Source of the DNA: a virus
DNA length: 38,205 bases
Strand: one strand, 5' to 3'
IMG/VR virus record: IMGVR_UViG_3300022223_000002
Span: 1-38,205 of that record
The notes below the pieces were generated by a model. The model ran no database searches. It saw only the letters and a program-made list of their open reading frames with translations, and had not been told where the DNA came from. Shown here piece after piece: positions 25,538-31,672 of this stretch; the first letter of the stretch is position 1; every line of letters begins with the position of its first letter. The position numbers were made by a program, and so were the translations under genes.

Positions 25538-26086
25538 TTATCTTATTTTCTTTTGTTTTTGTAGGGGAATGGCTCTGCCATGCTTAAACCAGCATATACA
25601 ACAAAGCCCTTTGGGAACTTCGTCCCATATCTGATTACTTTTTATATCACCGCAAAACTGGCAGTTTCCGACAATGACAACAGGCTTGTCCGTTTCTTTT
25701 TCTAGCGGTGTATTTATGTCGAAAATTTCATTACACACATGTTTCTTTCGAGCAAAGAAATTGCCTTTTCCCAAGGTACATAAGCCTAGTCCCATTGATG
25801 GACTATGGGTGTTTTTAAGGAAATGGCAACAGTTGATACATTCAACCAAGTGTGTCTCGGGCCGGTTATTTTTTGATGGTTCATAAACTATCTGTTTTAA
25901 TTCCTCTATCATTTCCGGCGTTGGCGAGAAATTTTTTTCATGGGGCTTGCTGATTTTTAATGGCACGGGTTGCGGCACGGGTTGCGGCACGGGTTGTGGC
26001 ACGGGTTGTGGCACGGGTTCGTCTACGGGTGATTTTTCCGCAAGTTTCAGTCTGGTTTGCCAGTTTTTTATTTCTTTCAAGTTCAT
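25538..26086 (-). CDS. Cys-rich putative zinc-binding protein with PVPQ repeats
   Basis: A 182-residue protein. Residues 24-42 are a proline-rich PVPQ repeat encoded by a 12-bp tandem repeat. Two Cys clusters follow: C83, C86, C87, C103 and C118, then C142, C145, C162, C163 and C165, the second like a zinc ribbon (CQFC ... CCIC). Cys-rich domains of the first type occur in proteins of plasmids and integrative elements, where their role is unclear. ATG 26086 is supported by AGGA about 12 bases upstream. An open frame with coding character continues upstream in another frame (see the entry at 25938-26273), so this gene may be the rear part of a frameshifted longer gene. Confidence 0.65.
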   Translation of the reverse strand: MNLKEIKNWQTRLKLAEKSPVDEPVPQPVPQPVPQPVPQPVPLKISKPHEKNFSPTPEMIEELKQIVYEPSKNNRPETHLVECINCCHFLKNTHSPSMGLGLCTLGKGNFFARKKHVCNEIFDINTPLEKETDKPVVIVGNCQFCGDIKSNQIWDEVPKGLCCICWFKHGRAIPLQKQKKIR

Positions 26087-26273
26087 GCGGAAATATATTC
26101 CTATCCCTTAAGCCGTGCAATTTACTTTGCAATTTGCCGCGCTTTAATTCGCTATAGGGTTTTTGTAATGAAAGTTGTTGGCCTGGAATGCCTTTTCCTG
26201 TATAATCTTTAATTTGTTGGATTTTATAAAAGTTGCAAAAAAAACATTTAACGGCTTGAGTGATCCGGAAGCA
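25938..26273 (-). pseudogene. Open frame without start, partly overlapping the Cys-rich gene
   Basis: A frame of about 110 codons is open from just after a TAA (26274-26276) to its stop at 25938. Its first two thirds read like a real protein: a CFFC motif, then KIQQIKDYTG, KGIPGQQLSLQKPYSELKRG and HGLRDRNIFPHELERN, with normal codon use. No ATG, GTG or TTG is available before the CFFC motif. An ATG at 26250 lies one base out of frame and is followed at once by a tract of eight T. A loss of one T would join that ATG to this frame. The last third is only the shadow of the PVPQ repeat. It may be a decayed 5' part of the Cys-rich gene or a phase-variable gene. Confidence 0.4.
25962..26021 (-). 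repeat. 12-bp tandem repeat encoding PVPQ
   Basis: Five copies of a 12-base unit, GGCACGGGTTGC/T on the + strand, encode the Pro-Val-Pro-Gln linker of the Cys-rich protein. The frame is preserved with copy-number change, so linker length may vary between isolates. Confidence 0.9.
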
Positions 26274-26368
26274 TTAACTATTGTAAATTTTAAGGCAAAA
26301 CTTTTTGGCGAGAGTGGCCGTTGTGGATAGGCAGGCTGTCAAAAAAGGGGAATCAAGGCGAGTATATA

Positions 26369-26390
26369 AGAGTTTATTTAACTCTATAAT
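26369..26390 (+). promoter_or_regulatory. Candidate operator and -10 element before 26416
   Basis: The dyad AGAGTT-TATTT-AACTCT (26369-26385) abuts a perfect TATAAT (26385-26390), 25 bases before the ATG at 26416. A repressor bound here would block the promoter. No convincing -35 is seen 16-18 bases upstream. The rest of the 26274-26415 gap shows nothing else clear. Confidence 0.45.
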
Positions 26391-26415
26391 CAGTTAATGA
26401 AAAAGGGTTTTAATT

Positions 26416-26802
26416 ATGAATGAACTAACTAAGGCAGATTTATCAAAGTTCAAGGAATTCAGCGCCGCTTTAAAAGAAGGATTTAATGTTAAGGTCAGTA
26501 TTATCGACTCAAATACAAAAGACATTTTCGAAATCTGTATTTTTTGTCCGTTCTACCGTCCCAAAGGCGTTCCTGACAGTGAGATATTCAGAAGTTATAC
26601 GTGTGTACTGAACAATTCGGTTTTTTATTTGCAGCCGGGTATGAAGCCTGATCTGGATATCATGAGAAAAAAATTTGGCATGGATGAAACGGTTGGCGCA
26701 ATAATAGCCAACCTGTTTTTTTTCACAATCTCCTTTGCGGCGGGCCATTTGAATGAAAATGAATATTGGGATTTACGGGAAAGGCGCTGGGGGAAATCTT
26801 GA
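26416..26802 (+). CDS. Hypothetical protein
   Basis: A 128-residue protein of unknown function. The first 45 residues are a soluble helical/beta segment (KFKEFSAALKEGFNVKVSIID), followed by a Cys-containing stretch (CIFCPFYRPKG, with C47 and C50 spaced CxxC) and a hydrophobic helix FFFTISFAAGHL near the end. The CxxC pair and later Cys could bind a metal. It is the first gene of the plasmid-like region, read toward rep, with an operator-like dyad over its -10. The ribosome site is weak (AAAGGG). Confidence 0.6.
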   Translation: MNELTKADLSKFKEFSAALKEGFNVKVSIIDSNTKDIFEICIFCPFYRPKGVPDSEIFRSYTCVLNNSVFYLQPGMKPDLDIMRKKFGMDETVGAIIANLFFFTISFAAGHLNENEYWDLRERRWGKS

Positions 26803-26881
26803 ATGTTCAGCTTTGGAATTTATATAACATTTTCACTAGTTCAATTCTATGTCAATCTATTGGCGGAGGAGTTATACCAGC

Positions 26882-27187
26882 ATGGATGAAACTGAAAAGA
26901 TAAATAATCGAGAAGGACTTATGACAGGTTATATAACTGTAGTTGCTATGAGTCTTTACAGGTACAATATAAGCTCCGATGTAATAGCTGAGGATATATT
27001 GAAAATAGCCCGTAAACCTGTCGAATTAACAAAGACGGAATTAATCGATAAACTGCGCGAATATCGCGGTTTTGAAATTACGGAATTATCTCCAAAATTG
27101 TCTCTGGCCTTCTATCATTGCGCCTTGTCGCGTTACTCAAAACAAGCTAGGGATATGGTTTTGGGCTATCTTGCAGAGTTTGTATAA
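26882..27187 (+). CDS. Small helical hypothetical protein upstream of rep
   Basis: A 101-residue, mostly helical protein. ATG 26882 is chosen because GGCGGAGGAG lies about 10 bases upstream; an earlier in-frame ATG at 26849 would put that site inside the gene. The sequence is not recognised. The C-terminal helix bundle (LSLAFYHCALSRYSKQARDMVLGYLAEF) could mediate dimerisation. Its place just upstream of the rep leader suggests a role in plasmid maintenance or control, but this is inference only. Confidence 0.6.
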   Translation: MDETEKINNREGLMTGYITVVAMSLYRYNISSDVIAEDILKIARKPVELTKTELIDKLREYRGFEITELSPKLSLAFYHCALSRYSKQARDMVLGYLAEFV

Positions 27188-27244
27188 TTAAGAAAAAGCC
27201 GGAAGCTTGTTCCCCGCCTTTTCCGCTTCACATACCCCTATAGT

Positions 27245-27287
27245 ATGCGTATAGGTTCCCCTATGTACGCATGGAATAAACTTCCAT
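27245..27287 (+). promoter_or_regulatory. Two adjacent dyads in the rep upstream region
   Basis: The first dyad is ATGCGTA-TAGG ... CCTA-TG-TACGCAT (27245-27272), broken by two extra bases on the right. The second is ATGGAA-TAAAC-TTCCAT (27271-27287). They share bases and could be protein-binding sites for RepA or a repressor. No gene overlaps them. Confidence 0.5.
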
Positions 27288-27314
27288 TAAGTATTTAGAA
27301 AATCAAAGCAATTT

Positions 27315-27336
27315 AGCTTTTTTTGCAAAAAAAGCT
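27315..27336 (+). promoter_or_regulatory. 22-bp perfect palindrome upstream of rep
   Basis: A perfect palindrome with arms AGCTTTTTTT and AAAAAAAGCT around GC. It could act as a bidirectional terminator-like hairpin ending transcription from 26882-27187, or as a bent-DNA protein site. The A/T tracts on both arms make it symmetrical for either strand. Confidence 0.55.
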
Positions 27337-27374
27337 CGTTCCGGTAAATTAATCGGCTATGAAATGCTTCTTTA

Positions 27375-27461
27375 AAATAAAAAGCGCCCTCATTTCTGAG
27401 AGCGCCCCAACTAAAAAAAGGGATTTTGCATGCTTGCGATGGCGTCAAAATTCCCTAAGGA
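27375..27461 (-). ncRNA. Predicted antisense RNA (counter-transcript) of the rep leader
   Basis: On the - strand a promoter with a perfect TTGACA (27496-27491), a 17-base spacer and CATAGT (27473-27468) would start transcription near 27461. About 85 bases later a hairpin (GCGCTCTCA / TGAGGGCGC, 27405-27384, one mismatch) is followed by TTTTTATTTT, a good intrinsic terminator. The RNA would contain a second hairpin (27456-27419) and would be complementary to the rep mRNA leader, including its ribosome site. This is the layout of copy-control antisense RNAs of plasmids. It fits a plasmid-like replicon, but no transcript evidence exists here. Confidence 0.55.
27419..27456 (+). promoter_or_regulatory. 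Leader hairpin next to the rep ribosome site
   Basis: The arms AGGGATTTT (27419-27427) and AAAATTCCCT (27447-27456) pair with one bulge around a 19-base loop. The rep ribosome site AAGGA starts at the foot of the stem. The loop and arms are complementary to the predicted antisense RNA, so pairing between the two could decide rep translation. Confidence 0.5.
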
Positions 27462-27467
27462 TGGTAT

Positions 27468-27496
27468 ACTATGCAATCACTAAAACCGATTGTCAA
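27468..27496 (-). promoter_or_regulatory. Sigma-70-like promoter for the antisense RNA
   Basis: Reading the - strand: TTGACA, 17 bases, CATAGT. The -35 is a perfect consensus and the -10 matches four of six bases. It lies over the first codons of rep and points away from them, into the leader. Confidence 0.5.
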
Positions 27497-28349
27497 TAGC
27501 AAAAAAAGTAAAAAATGTGAGGGAATTTTTATTTTGAGAGACTTTCTCGCGCTGCCAATATTCACCTTGTCAACATACGACGCAAGACGCATAATTGTTG
27601 CACCCTTCAATGGTGGAGAGATTATGGTTGATGCTCATCCAGATTCGAGGTTACCGACTCAACATGACGCTGATGTTTTTATCTGGTTAATGAATTACGT
27701 TCTCAAGCGTCAGCGAGAGGGAAATTTTGAATATACCGTCAAAGTCAACCTTCATAGAATAATGACAGATATGGGCAGGGGCTATAATCAGAAGTCCTAT
27801 ACTATTTATCGTGATTCCATTATAAGACTGCTTTCTACTCGTATTACTTTCAGGAAAACGCGGGATTATAAAAAGAAAGGTTGGTCCGGCGGCAGTTTTC
27901 TTTCCGGTATCGTTTATGAAAATTTTGAGGAAATTGTTTTTCTCGATGTTGACGTTCCCCGTTGGCTTTTTAAGATTGTTCAGGATCCGAAAAGCAGACT
28001 CATGGTTAATCGAGATTATTATCGTATTGTTTCGAATTTCGAGAAACGTTTATATAACGTGATAAGAAAGCTGGCCGGAAAGGATATAACGCATCCCGGG
28101 ATTTGTCTGCGCAAACTTTATGACGATTATTACGGGCATGGTTTGTACAGGGAATTTGTAGCTAATATCCGCAAGATCGTAAGGCGCCAATCTATTCCGG
28201 ATTATTGGTTAAAACTTCAATATTCCCCGAAAAGGCAAGATCCTTACAGGCTGTTTTTCATGCATGAGATTCATCTCAAAGGCATGGGGGTCGATAAACA
28301 CGAACTCAACGGATTGCCTTTGTCCATTTGCAATGGAATCGGGGCCTGA
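27471..28349 (+). CDS. repA: RepA, plasmid-type replication initiator (RPA family)
   Basis: A 292-residue protein with the pattern of the Replication initiator protein A family: FILRDFLALPIFTLSTYDARR at the start, LPTQHDADVFIWLMNYVL, YNQKSYTIYRDSIIRLLSTRI, GGSFLSGIVYENFEEIVFLD, DVPRWLFKIV, NRDYYRIVSNFEKRLYNVIRK and finally an IPDYWLKLQ block. These proteins bind origin repeats through winged helices and open DNA for plasmid replication. Such a gene is unusual in a lytic podovirus and points to a phage-plasmid. The ATG has AAGGA 8 bases upstream and lies just after a leader hairpin and a predicted antisense RNA. Palindromes and tandem repeats follow it and are the likely origin. Confidence 0.8.
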   Translation: MQSLKPIVNSKKSKKCEGIFILRDFLALPIFTLSTYDARRIIVAPFNGGEIMVDAHPDSRLPTQHDADVFIWLMNYVLKRQREGNFEYTVKVNLHRIMTDMGRGYNQKSYTIYRDSIIRLLSTRITFRKTRDYKKKGWSGGSFLSGIVYENFEEIVFLDVDVPRWLFKIVQDPKSRLMVNRDYYRIVSNFEKRLYNVIRKLAGKDITHPGICLRKLYDDYYGHGLYREFVANIRKIVRRQSIPDYWLKLQYSPKRQDPYRLFFMHEIHLKGMGVDKHELNGLPLSICNGIGA

Positions 28350-28472
28350 CGGTATCTTCCCGACATTTTTTTACGCTGAAATATAGAAACAATTAGAGAT
28401 CGGCATCGTCTGTGTTTCACATCTGCTTCCTGTCCGTTTCGCCATGAGACATTAATTTCTTAAGACAAAAAA

Positions 28473-28526
28473 TTAATAACTTGTATTATTATTATAATAC
28501 AAGTTATTAACAGGCCTGTTAATAAC
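28473..28526 (+). repeat. Overlapping perfect palindromes downstream of repA
   Basis: Arms of 16 bases (TTAATAACTTGTATTA, 28473-28488, and its inverse at 28495-28510) face each other across 6 bases. The right arm is shared with a second perfect palindrome of 24 bases (28503-28526) centred on AGGCCT. The octamer TTAATAAC thus occurs three times in alternating orientation. It may be the DNA-melting or initiator-binding part of the origin, or a dimer-resolution site. Confidence 0.85.
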
Positions 28527-28529
28527 TCA

Positions 28530-28675
28530 TTAGGATTCCTAAGTAGTTGAGCACAAAATCGGTCTCATGCGACATTTTTGTCTTCGGCACAAACCCGTAA
28601 GGTTAGGATTCCTAACTATCGTGCACGATTGAGCACGAAGCGACAATTTTGCCGATTCGGCACAAACCCGTAGCA
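28530..28675 (+). repeat. Two tandem 73-bp units (candidate iterons)
   Basis: Copies at 28530-28602 and 28603-28675 share TTAGGATTCCTAA (itself a dyad TTAGGA-T-TCCTAA) at the start and CGGCACAAACCCGTA near the end, both offset by exactly 73 bases. Between them the copies share TTGAGCAC and GCGACA-TTTTG blocks with small insertions and deletions. Divergent spacing inside with conserved ends suggests protein-binding sites under selection. Confidence 0.8.
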
Positions 28676-29027
28676 GTTTTCCGAGATACGTGTTTGAACA
28701 CGCAAAATGTAAGTGATAGTGCTAATCCCTCGATTTATGACCCAAGGCTCGCGCGCGCATCATGACGCGTGCTTTAAATTAGAAGATTTAAATAATATCT
28801 TTAAAAGCGTTTTTCGCGTTTTCGCTCAAACCGCCGGGCGCTGCCCCAAAAAAACCCTACGGGCAATGCGCGCTCCGAAGGTTAGGGGGATATCTTCGGT
28901 TATATAAAAGGCAGTCGGGGAATTCGGGGTAAATGTTTTTTTCCTGATAGGGGGTTGGCTTACTTTGGTTCTGCAATCGATAGCCGGTCCCGCCCGTTGA
29001 TGGTTATCCGGTTGTAACCCTATGACG

Positions 29028-29055
29028 GTTCCTGAGTCCGCAAGCGGATTGAAAC
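29028..29055 (+). repeat. Solitary CRISPR-repeat-like sequence
   Basis: A 28-base stretch begins GTTCCTGAG, contains the stem TCCG-CAAG-CGGA and ends ATTGAAAC. GTT start, a short central hairpin and the ATTGAAAC 3' end are hallmarks of type I and III CRISPR repeats, where the last 8 bases become the crRNA handle. There is only one copy and no spacer partner, so it is not an array. It may be a phage solitary repeat unit, or chance. Confidence 0.35.
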
Positions 29056-29153
29056 TTGAATGTTCTGTAATCAGAGATAACAGTAAAAGCCGTTAATGAT
29101 ATTTGGATTCATAGTTTTACGATTAAAAAAAATATTACTAGGTCGAGGATAAA

Positions 29154-29522
29154 ATGTCTGACAAAAAATTGGATCGCTGGAAAAGGCGTTGCGAGAATCG
29201 TTATAACCGTTTGGATTCTATGACGAACAAGTTGCTGAATAGTCTTAAGCAAATTAAAAGAGAGGTCGAAAGGCTTGACGAATTGTTCATGGGAGAATTT
29301 TCCGCAAAATTCAGTGAGGTCAGGTCAGAGGTTGACGAAATCAATTACATGCTGGCTGATGGTTTCCAAATGAACGATGAGGAATTTCTCGAAAACCTGA
29401 AAGGCAATTTCGAGGATGATGAATTCGAGGAAGATCCTGAACTGGACGAAAAGTATTTCGCTTCTTTACCGGATCTTGATTGGCAATATTTTGAAAATCA
29501 GGAGAAGTTTCAATGGAATTAG
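29154..29522 (+). CDS. Acidic coiled-coil hypothetical protein
   Basis: A 122-residue protein with a good ribosome site (GAGGATAAA before ATG). Residues 1-70 are a basic then amphipathic coiled coil (RLDSMTNKLLNSLKQIKREV). Residues 71-122 are very acidic (EFEEDPELDEK). No family is recognised. Acidic coiled-coil proteins next to origins may bind DNA-binding proteins, but no function can be claimed. It is probably the first gene of a two-gene operon with 29513-29722, which begins inside its 3' end. Confidence 0.6.
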   Translation: MSDKKLDRWKRRCENRYNRLDSMTNKLLNSLKQIKREVERLDELFMGEFSAKFSEVRSEVDEINYMLADGFQMNDEEFLENLKGNFEDDEFEEDPELDEKYFASLPDLDWQYFENQEKFQWN

Positions 29523-29722
29523 ACGAACAAAAAGACGGGAAAATCGTTAATCTTTTCGATGCGCTGACAAAAATGATAGAATATTCGCTTGCAAAGGAAG
29601 GCAATGAAGAAAACAGAGAAAAATTGTTGTTTGTCTTAGAGAAAATCAGGGAATCAGAGTATCTGGATAATCCTCAATCTGAAAGATCGGGTCCCCCTTC
29701 CTACCCTATGACCGAAGAATAA
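29513..29722 (+). CDS. Small acidic hypothetical protein
   Basis: A 69-residue helical, Glu-rich protein whose ATG lies 10 bases before the stop codon region of the preceding gene, with AGGAG about 9 bases upstream inside that gene. The two genes are therefore translationally coupled. There is no recognised motif. An intrinsic terminator at 29809-29833 ends this operon. Confidence 0.6.
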   Translation: MELDEQKDGKIVNLFDALTKMIEYSLAKEGNEENREKLLFVLEKIRESEYLDNPQSERSGPPSYPMTEE

Positions 29723-29808
29723 TTAACGGCTCACTTGTAATGCCGTTATTGCGGGGAATATTGTTTCAAGGCGGCGTTTTATTGTCTTGTACCGTAGTTG
29801 ATCGACGG

Positions 29809-29833
29809 GGCGTTTGTTGAACGCCTCTTTTTG
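29809..29833 (+). terminator. Intrinsic terminator
   Basis: A 6-bp stem GGCGTT / AACGCC with a 5-base loop is followed by TCTTTTTG. It lies between the small acidic gene and the recombinase-like gene, separating their transcription. Confidence 0.7.
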
Positions 29834-29858
29834 TTCACCTTAAAAAAAAGAAAATTGA

Positions 29859-30722
29859 ATGGACAAATATTCATTTGATAATTTTTTTGACTGGTATGTA
29901 TCCACGACGGCCAGAAATACCTCGTTCAGAGACCTGAAATATCAAAAGTCATGTTATTTTGATTTCGTCAATTACTGCTCTCGGTATTTTCCTAAGCTGC
30001 AAGGCGTTCTTGATGTCAAAAAGGAACATGCCTTGAAATATTGTGAATATCTCAAGAAAAAAGGTCGTTTTACCAGAATTAAGGTTGTTGAAAAGACTGG
30101 AAAGCGGTCATTGAATCATGTCGTCCAGCTGTCACATACGACAATAAAATCTTATAGATCAAAACTGTTGAAGATATTCAAATCTATTGATCCGGAGAAA
30201 AAGCCGCTCAATCCCTTTTCTTTTCCATTCATGTCGAATAACAGTCCACAAATGTCATCTATGGCATTTTCGAGAGAGATGGTTGATAGAATGTCTGATA
30301 ACTGTATGGATCATGAACTTTCAGAAGTAATGTTTTTTATCGTACATACGGGGTTGACGGTTAAAGACATGATGTCCATCCAGATTAAACATTTATTTCT
30401 TGATGACGGTTATTTTCTTTTGTATAGGCCTAAAATTTCAATTCCTTTGGGAATTCGTATTTCTGGCCCACTTTTAAGAAAATTTAAAAATTTGGCTAAA
30501 ATAAGCCAGGATAATCATGATGCATTTTTGTATCAAGATGTTATAAAAAGGTGGTTGAAAAATCAGGCCTCAATAGGTCTGGCCTTCCGGAAGTTGATGA
30601 AAGACGTTGGTATTGTCTCGTCTGGGAGGGTGCATGGCAGGGATAGAAAAATCAATCTTTACAACCTTGACTCTCTTCGTTATTCTTACGCTAAGTCCAT
30701 CGATGAGAAATGGGAATGGTAA
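29859..30722 (+). CDS. Degenerate tyrosine recombinase-like protein
   Basis: A 287-residue protein with an N-terminal SAM-like core-binding domain (residues 1-115; FDWYVSTTARNTSFRDLKYQK, then LSHTTIKSYRSKLLKIF) and the front of a tyrosine recombinase catalytic domain. Box I reads HTGLTVKD at 163-170, with Thr167 where the catalytic Arg normally sits. K192 may be the beta-hairpin Lys. Box II reads LDSLRYSYA at 270-278: R274 is kept but the first His is Asp or Ser and the next is Tyr. The protein ends 9 residues later, so the last His/Trp box and the nucleophilic Tyr are missing. It is likely catalytically dead, or a truncated gene, or a DNA-binding derivative. No frame downstream supplies the missing end. 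Confidence 0.65.
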   Translation: MDKYSFDNFFDWYVSTTARNTSFRDLKYQKSCYFDFVNYCSRYFPKLQGVLDVKKEHALKYCEYLKKKGRFTRIKVVEKTGKRSLNHVVQLSHTTIKSYRSKLLKIFKSIDPEKKPLNPFSFPFMSNNSPQMSSMAFSREMVDRMSDNCMDHELSEVMFFIVHTGLTVKDMMSIQIKHLFLDDGYFLLYRPKISIPLGIRISGPLLRKFKNLAKISQDNHDAFLYQDVIKRWLKNQASIGLAFRKLMKDVGIVSSGRVHGRDRKINLYNLDSLRYSYAKSIDEKWEW

Positions 30723-30945
30723 GCGTTAAAGTTATGACGTGCGAAAATCTGCGCATTTTCGATCTTCCTTCCCTTGATATTGGACAAGTAGGATCTGGCA
30801 TGGATTTAGGTATCGATGGATATTTAGTCTTTGGTTGCCTTGGCGTAGATCGAGGATTCGCATTCAAGGCGAACAAGGAGAATGCACGCTTTTTGTAGCG
30901 GTTTATGATCCTAAAGAATTTTTCTATGAATTAGAGGAGTTCTAG
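30710..30945 (+). pseudogene. Probable frameshifted small gene after the recombinase
   Basis: An ATG at 30710 opens a 62-codon frame with good codon use (DLPSLDIGQVGSGMDLGIDG). At about 30850 the coding signal seems to move to another frame that reads IQGEQGECTLFVAVYDPKEF to a TAG at 30943. Neither half is recognised. If the two are one gene, a shift is needed near 30850; this could be a sequencing error, decay or programmed frameshifting. The first 13 bases overlap the recombinase end. Confidence is low. Confidence 0.3.
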
Positions 30946-30961
30946 CGACTTATCACTGTTT

Positions 30962-31092
30962 CCGGACGGGTCGGACGGGTATTTTTTACCCTCGCGTATG
31001 TAGGAAGAAAAATTATTGTTTATCATAGGACTTTTAAAATTATTTTTTTCCTCACATGTAAAGATGTTTTTTAACCCGTCCGGCCCGTCCGG
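30962..31092 (+). promoter_or_regulatory. Inverted doubled 9-mers around an AT-rich core (att-like)
   Basis: The left side has two head-to-tail copies of CGGACGGGT (30963-30980). The right side has the inverse, ACCCGTCCG-GCCCGTCCG (31074-31091), with one mismatch over 19 bases. The roughly 93 bases between are AT rich. It lies between a recombinase-like gene and a small HTH (excisionase-like) gene. Integrase arm sites around an attachment core look like this, but so do repressor operators. The remainder of 30946-31133 shows no gene. Confidence 0.4.
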
Positions 31093-31133
31093 CCTTTGAG
31101 TATTGTTAGTAGAGTTGTATATTCTTCTACTCC

Positions 31134-31403
31134 TTATGCCCTCGTATCCCTTACGGGATCGGGGGTGTTCTTTTTTTTCTCAATTAGGATTATGGGATCA
31201 TCCCCATTAGAAAGGCGTTCCAATACCTCTTGAACATCAGCGATTTTATATAACCGGCCAGATTGGCGTTGATTGCCCAATTTTAAAGATCGAACGTATC
31301 CCTTAATCACCCAGGACATCAAAATTTTTTCATTGACTCCGTAGTGAATTTTTACCTTCCTAGACGATACGTAGGCAGGTAGATGTTCTTTTTTCATTTC
31401 CAT
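31134..31403 (-). CDS. Small MerR/excisionase-type HTH protein
   Basis: An 89-residue protein with a winged helix-turn-helix in residues 10-65: VSSRKVKIHYGVNEKILMSW, KGYVRSLKLGN, then GRLYKIADVQEVLERL, the usual HTH_17/Xis layout in which the wing ends in a short helix. Its ATG (31403) has a strong AAAGGAG site 10 bases upstream. It faces the recombinase gene across an att-like repeat and is divergent from 31673, so it is probably an excisionase or a transcriptional regulator of the early region. Confidence 0.65.
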   Translation of the reverse strand: MEMKKEHLPAYVSSRKVKIHYGVNEKILMSWVIKGYVRSLKLGNQRQSGRLYKIADVQEVLERLSNGDDPIILIEKKKNTPDPVRDTRA

Positions 31404-31672
31404 TATTTTATTTCTCCTTTTTTTGAGGGTCGAAATCAGAATAATAGAAACTTAGCAATATTAATACCATATAAAATATATGATTGAAATATCTAAAGAT
31501 TTAGGATATTTCAATTTTGCTTATTGCTAATATATACAGTGATCTATGATTATTTTTAATATTTTTTATATTGATTAAATTATAAAATTAAATAATTTTA
31601 TTTTAACCTTAATTATATGATCACATAATTATCTAAGGAAAAATTTATGATTAACGCTGAAAAGGTCGATAA
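31404..31672. promoter_or_regulatory. AT-rich divergent control region with nested dyads
   Basis: Between divergent genes lie nested inverted repeats. The outer arms are TTAGCAATA (31452-31460) and TATTGCTAA (31522-31530); the inner arms are TTGAAATATC (31484-31493) and GATATTTCAA (31505-31514), both perfect. A further near-perfect dyad around TGATCA lies at 31611-31630 (AATTATATGATCACATAATT). These are likely repressor operators over two divergent promoters. On the - strand TTTCAA with a 17-base spacer to TATTAA is a possible promoter for 31403. Confidence 0.55.

Larger units (their letters stand above)
28350..29153 (+). other. Probable replication origin region (non-coding, 804 bases)
   Basis: No convincing gene is present between repA and 29154. 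In order it holds: a dyad arm CATGAGAC (28443-28450) whose inverse GTCTCATG lies at 28562-28569; a cluster of large AT-rich palindromes (28473-28526); two tandem copies of a 73-bp unit (28530-28675); a GC-rich stretch with an imperfect hairpin (GCGCTGCCC / GGGCAATGCGC, about 28840-28872); and a CRISPR-repeat-like sequence (29028-29055). Repeats directly downstream of a rep gene are the usual layout of iteron-type origins. A 64-codon frame at 28713-28907 has no ribosome site and atypical codons, and I do not accept it. Confidence 0.55.

Noticed and set aside
26217-26330. Short + strand frame (TTG start, about 37 codons)
   Set aside because: It is antisense to the better-looking - strand frame, has no ribosome site and no ATG.
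28473-28526. Telomere of a linear N15-like prophage
   Set aside because: The palindromes are shorter than known telomere-resolution sites and no protelomerase gene is seen.
28713-28907. 64-codon frame in the origin region
   Set aside because: No ribosome site, atypical composition, and it overlaps GC-rich hairpins of the likely origin.
29011-29055. CRISPR array
   Set aside because: Only one repeat-like copy is present, with no second repeat or spacer; kept only as a solitary unit.
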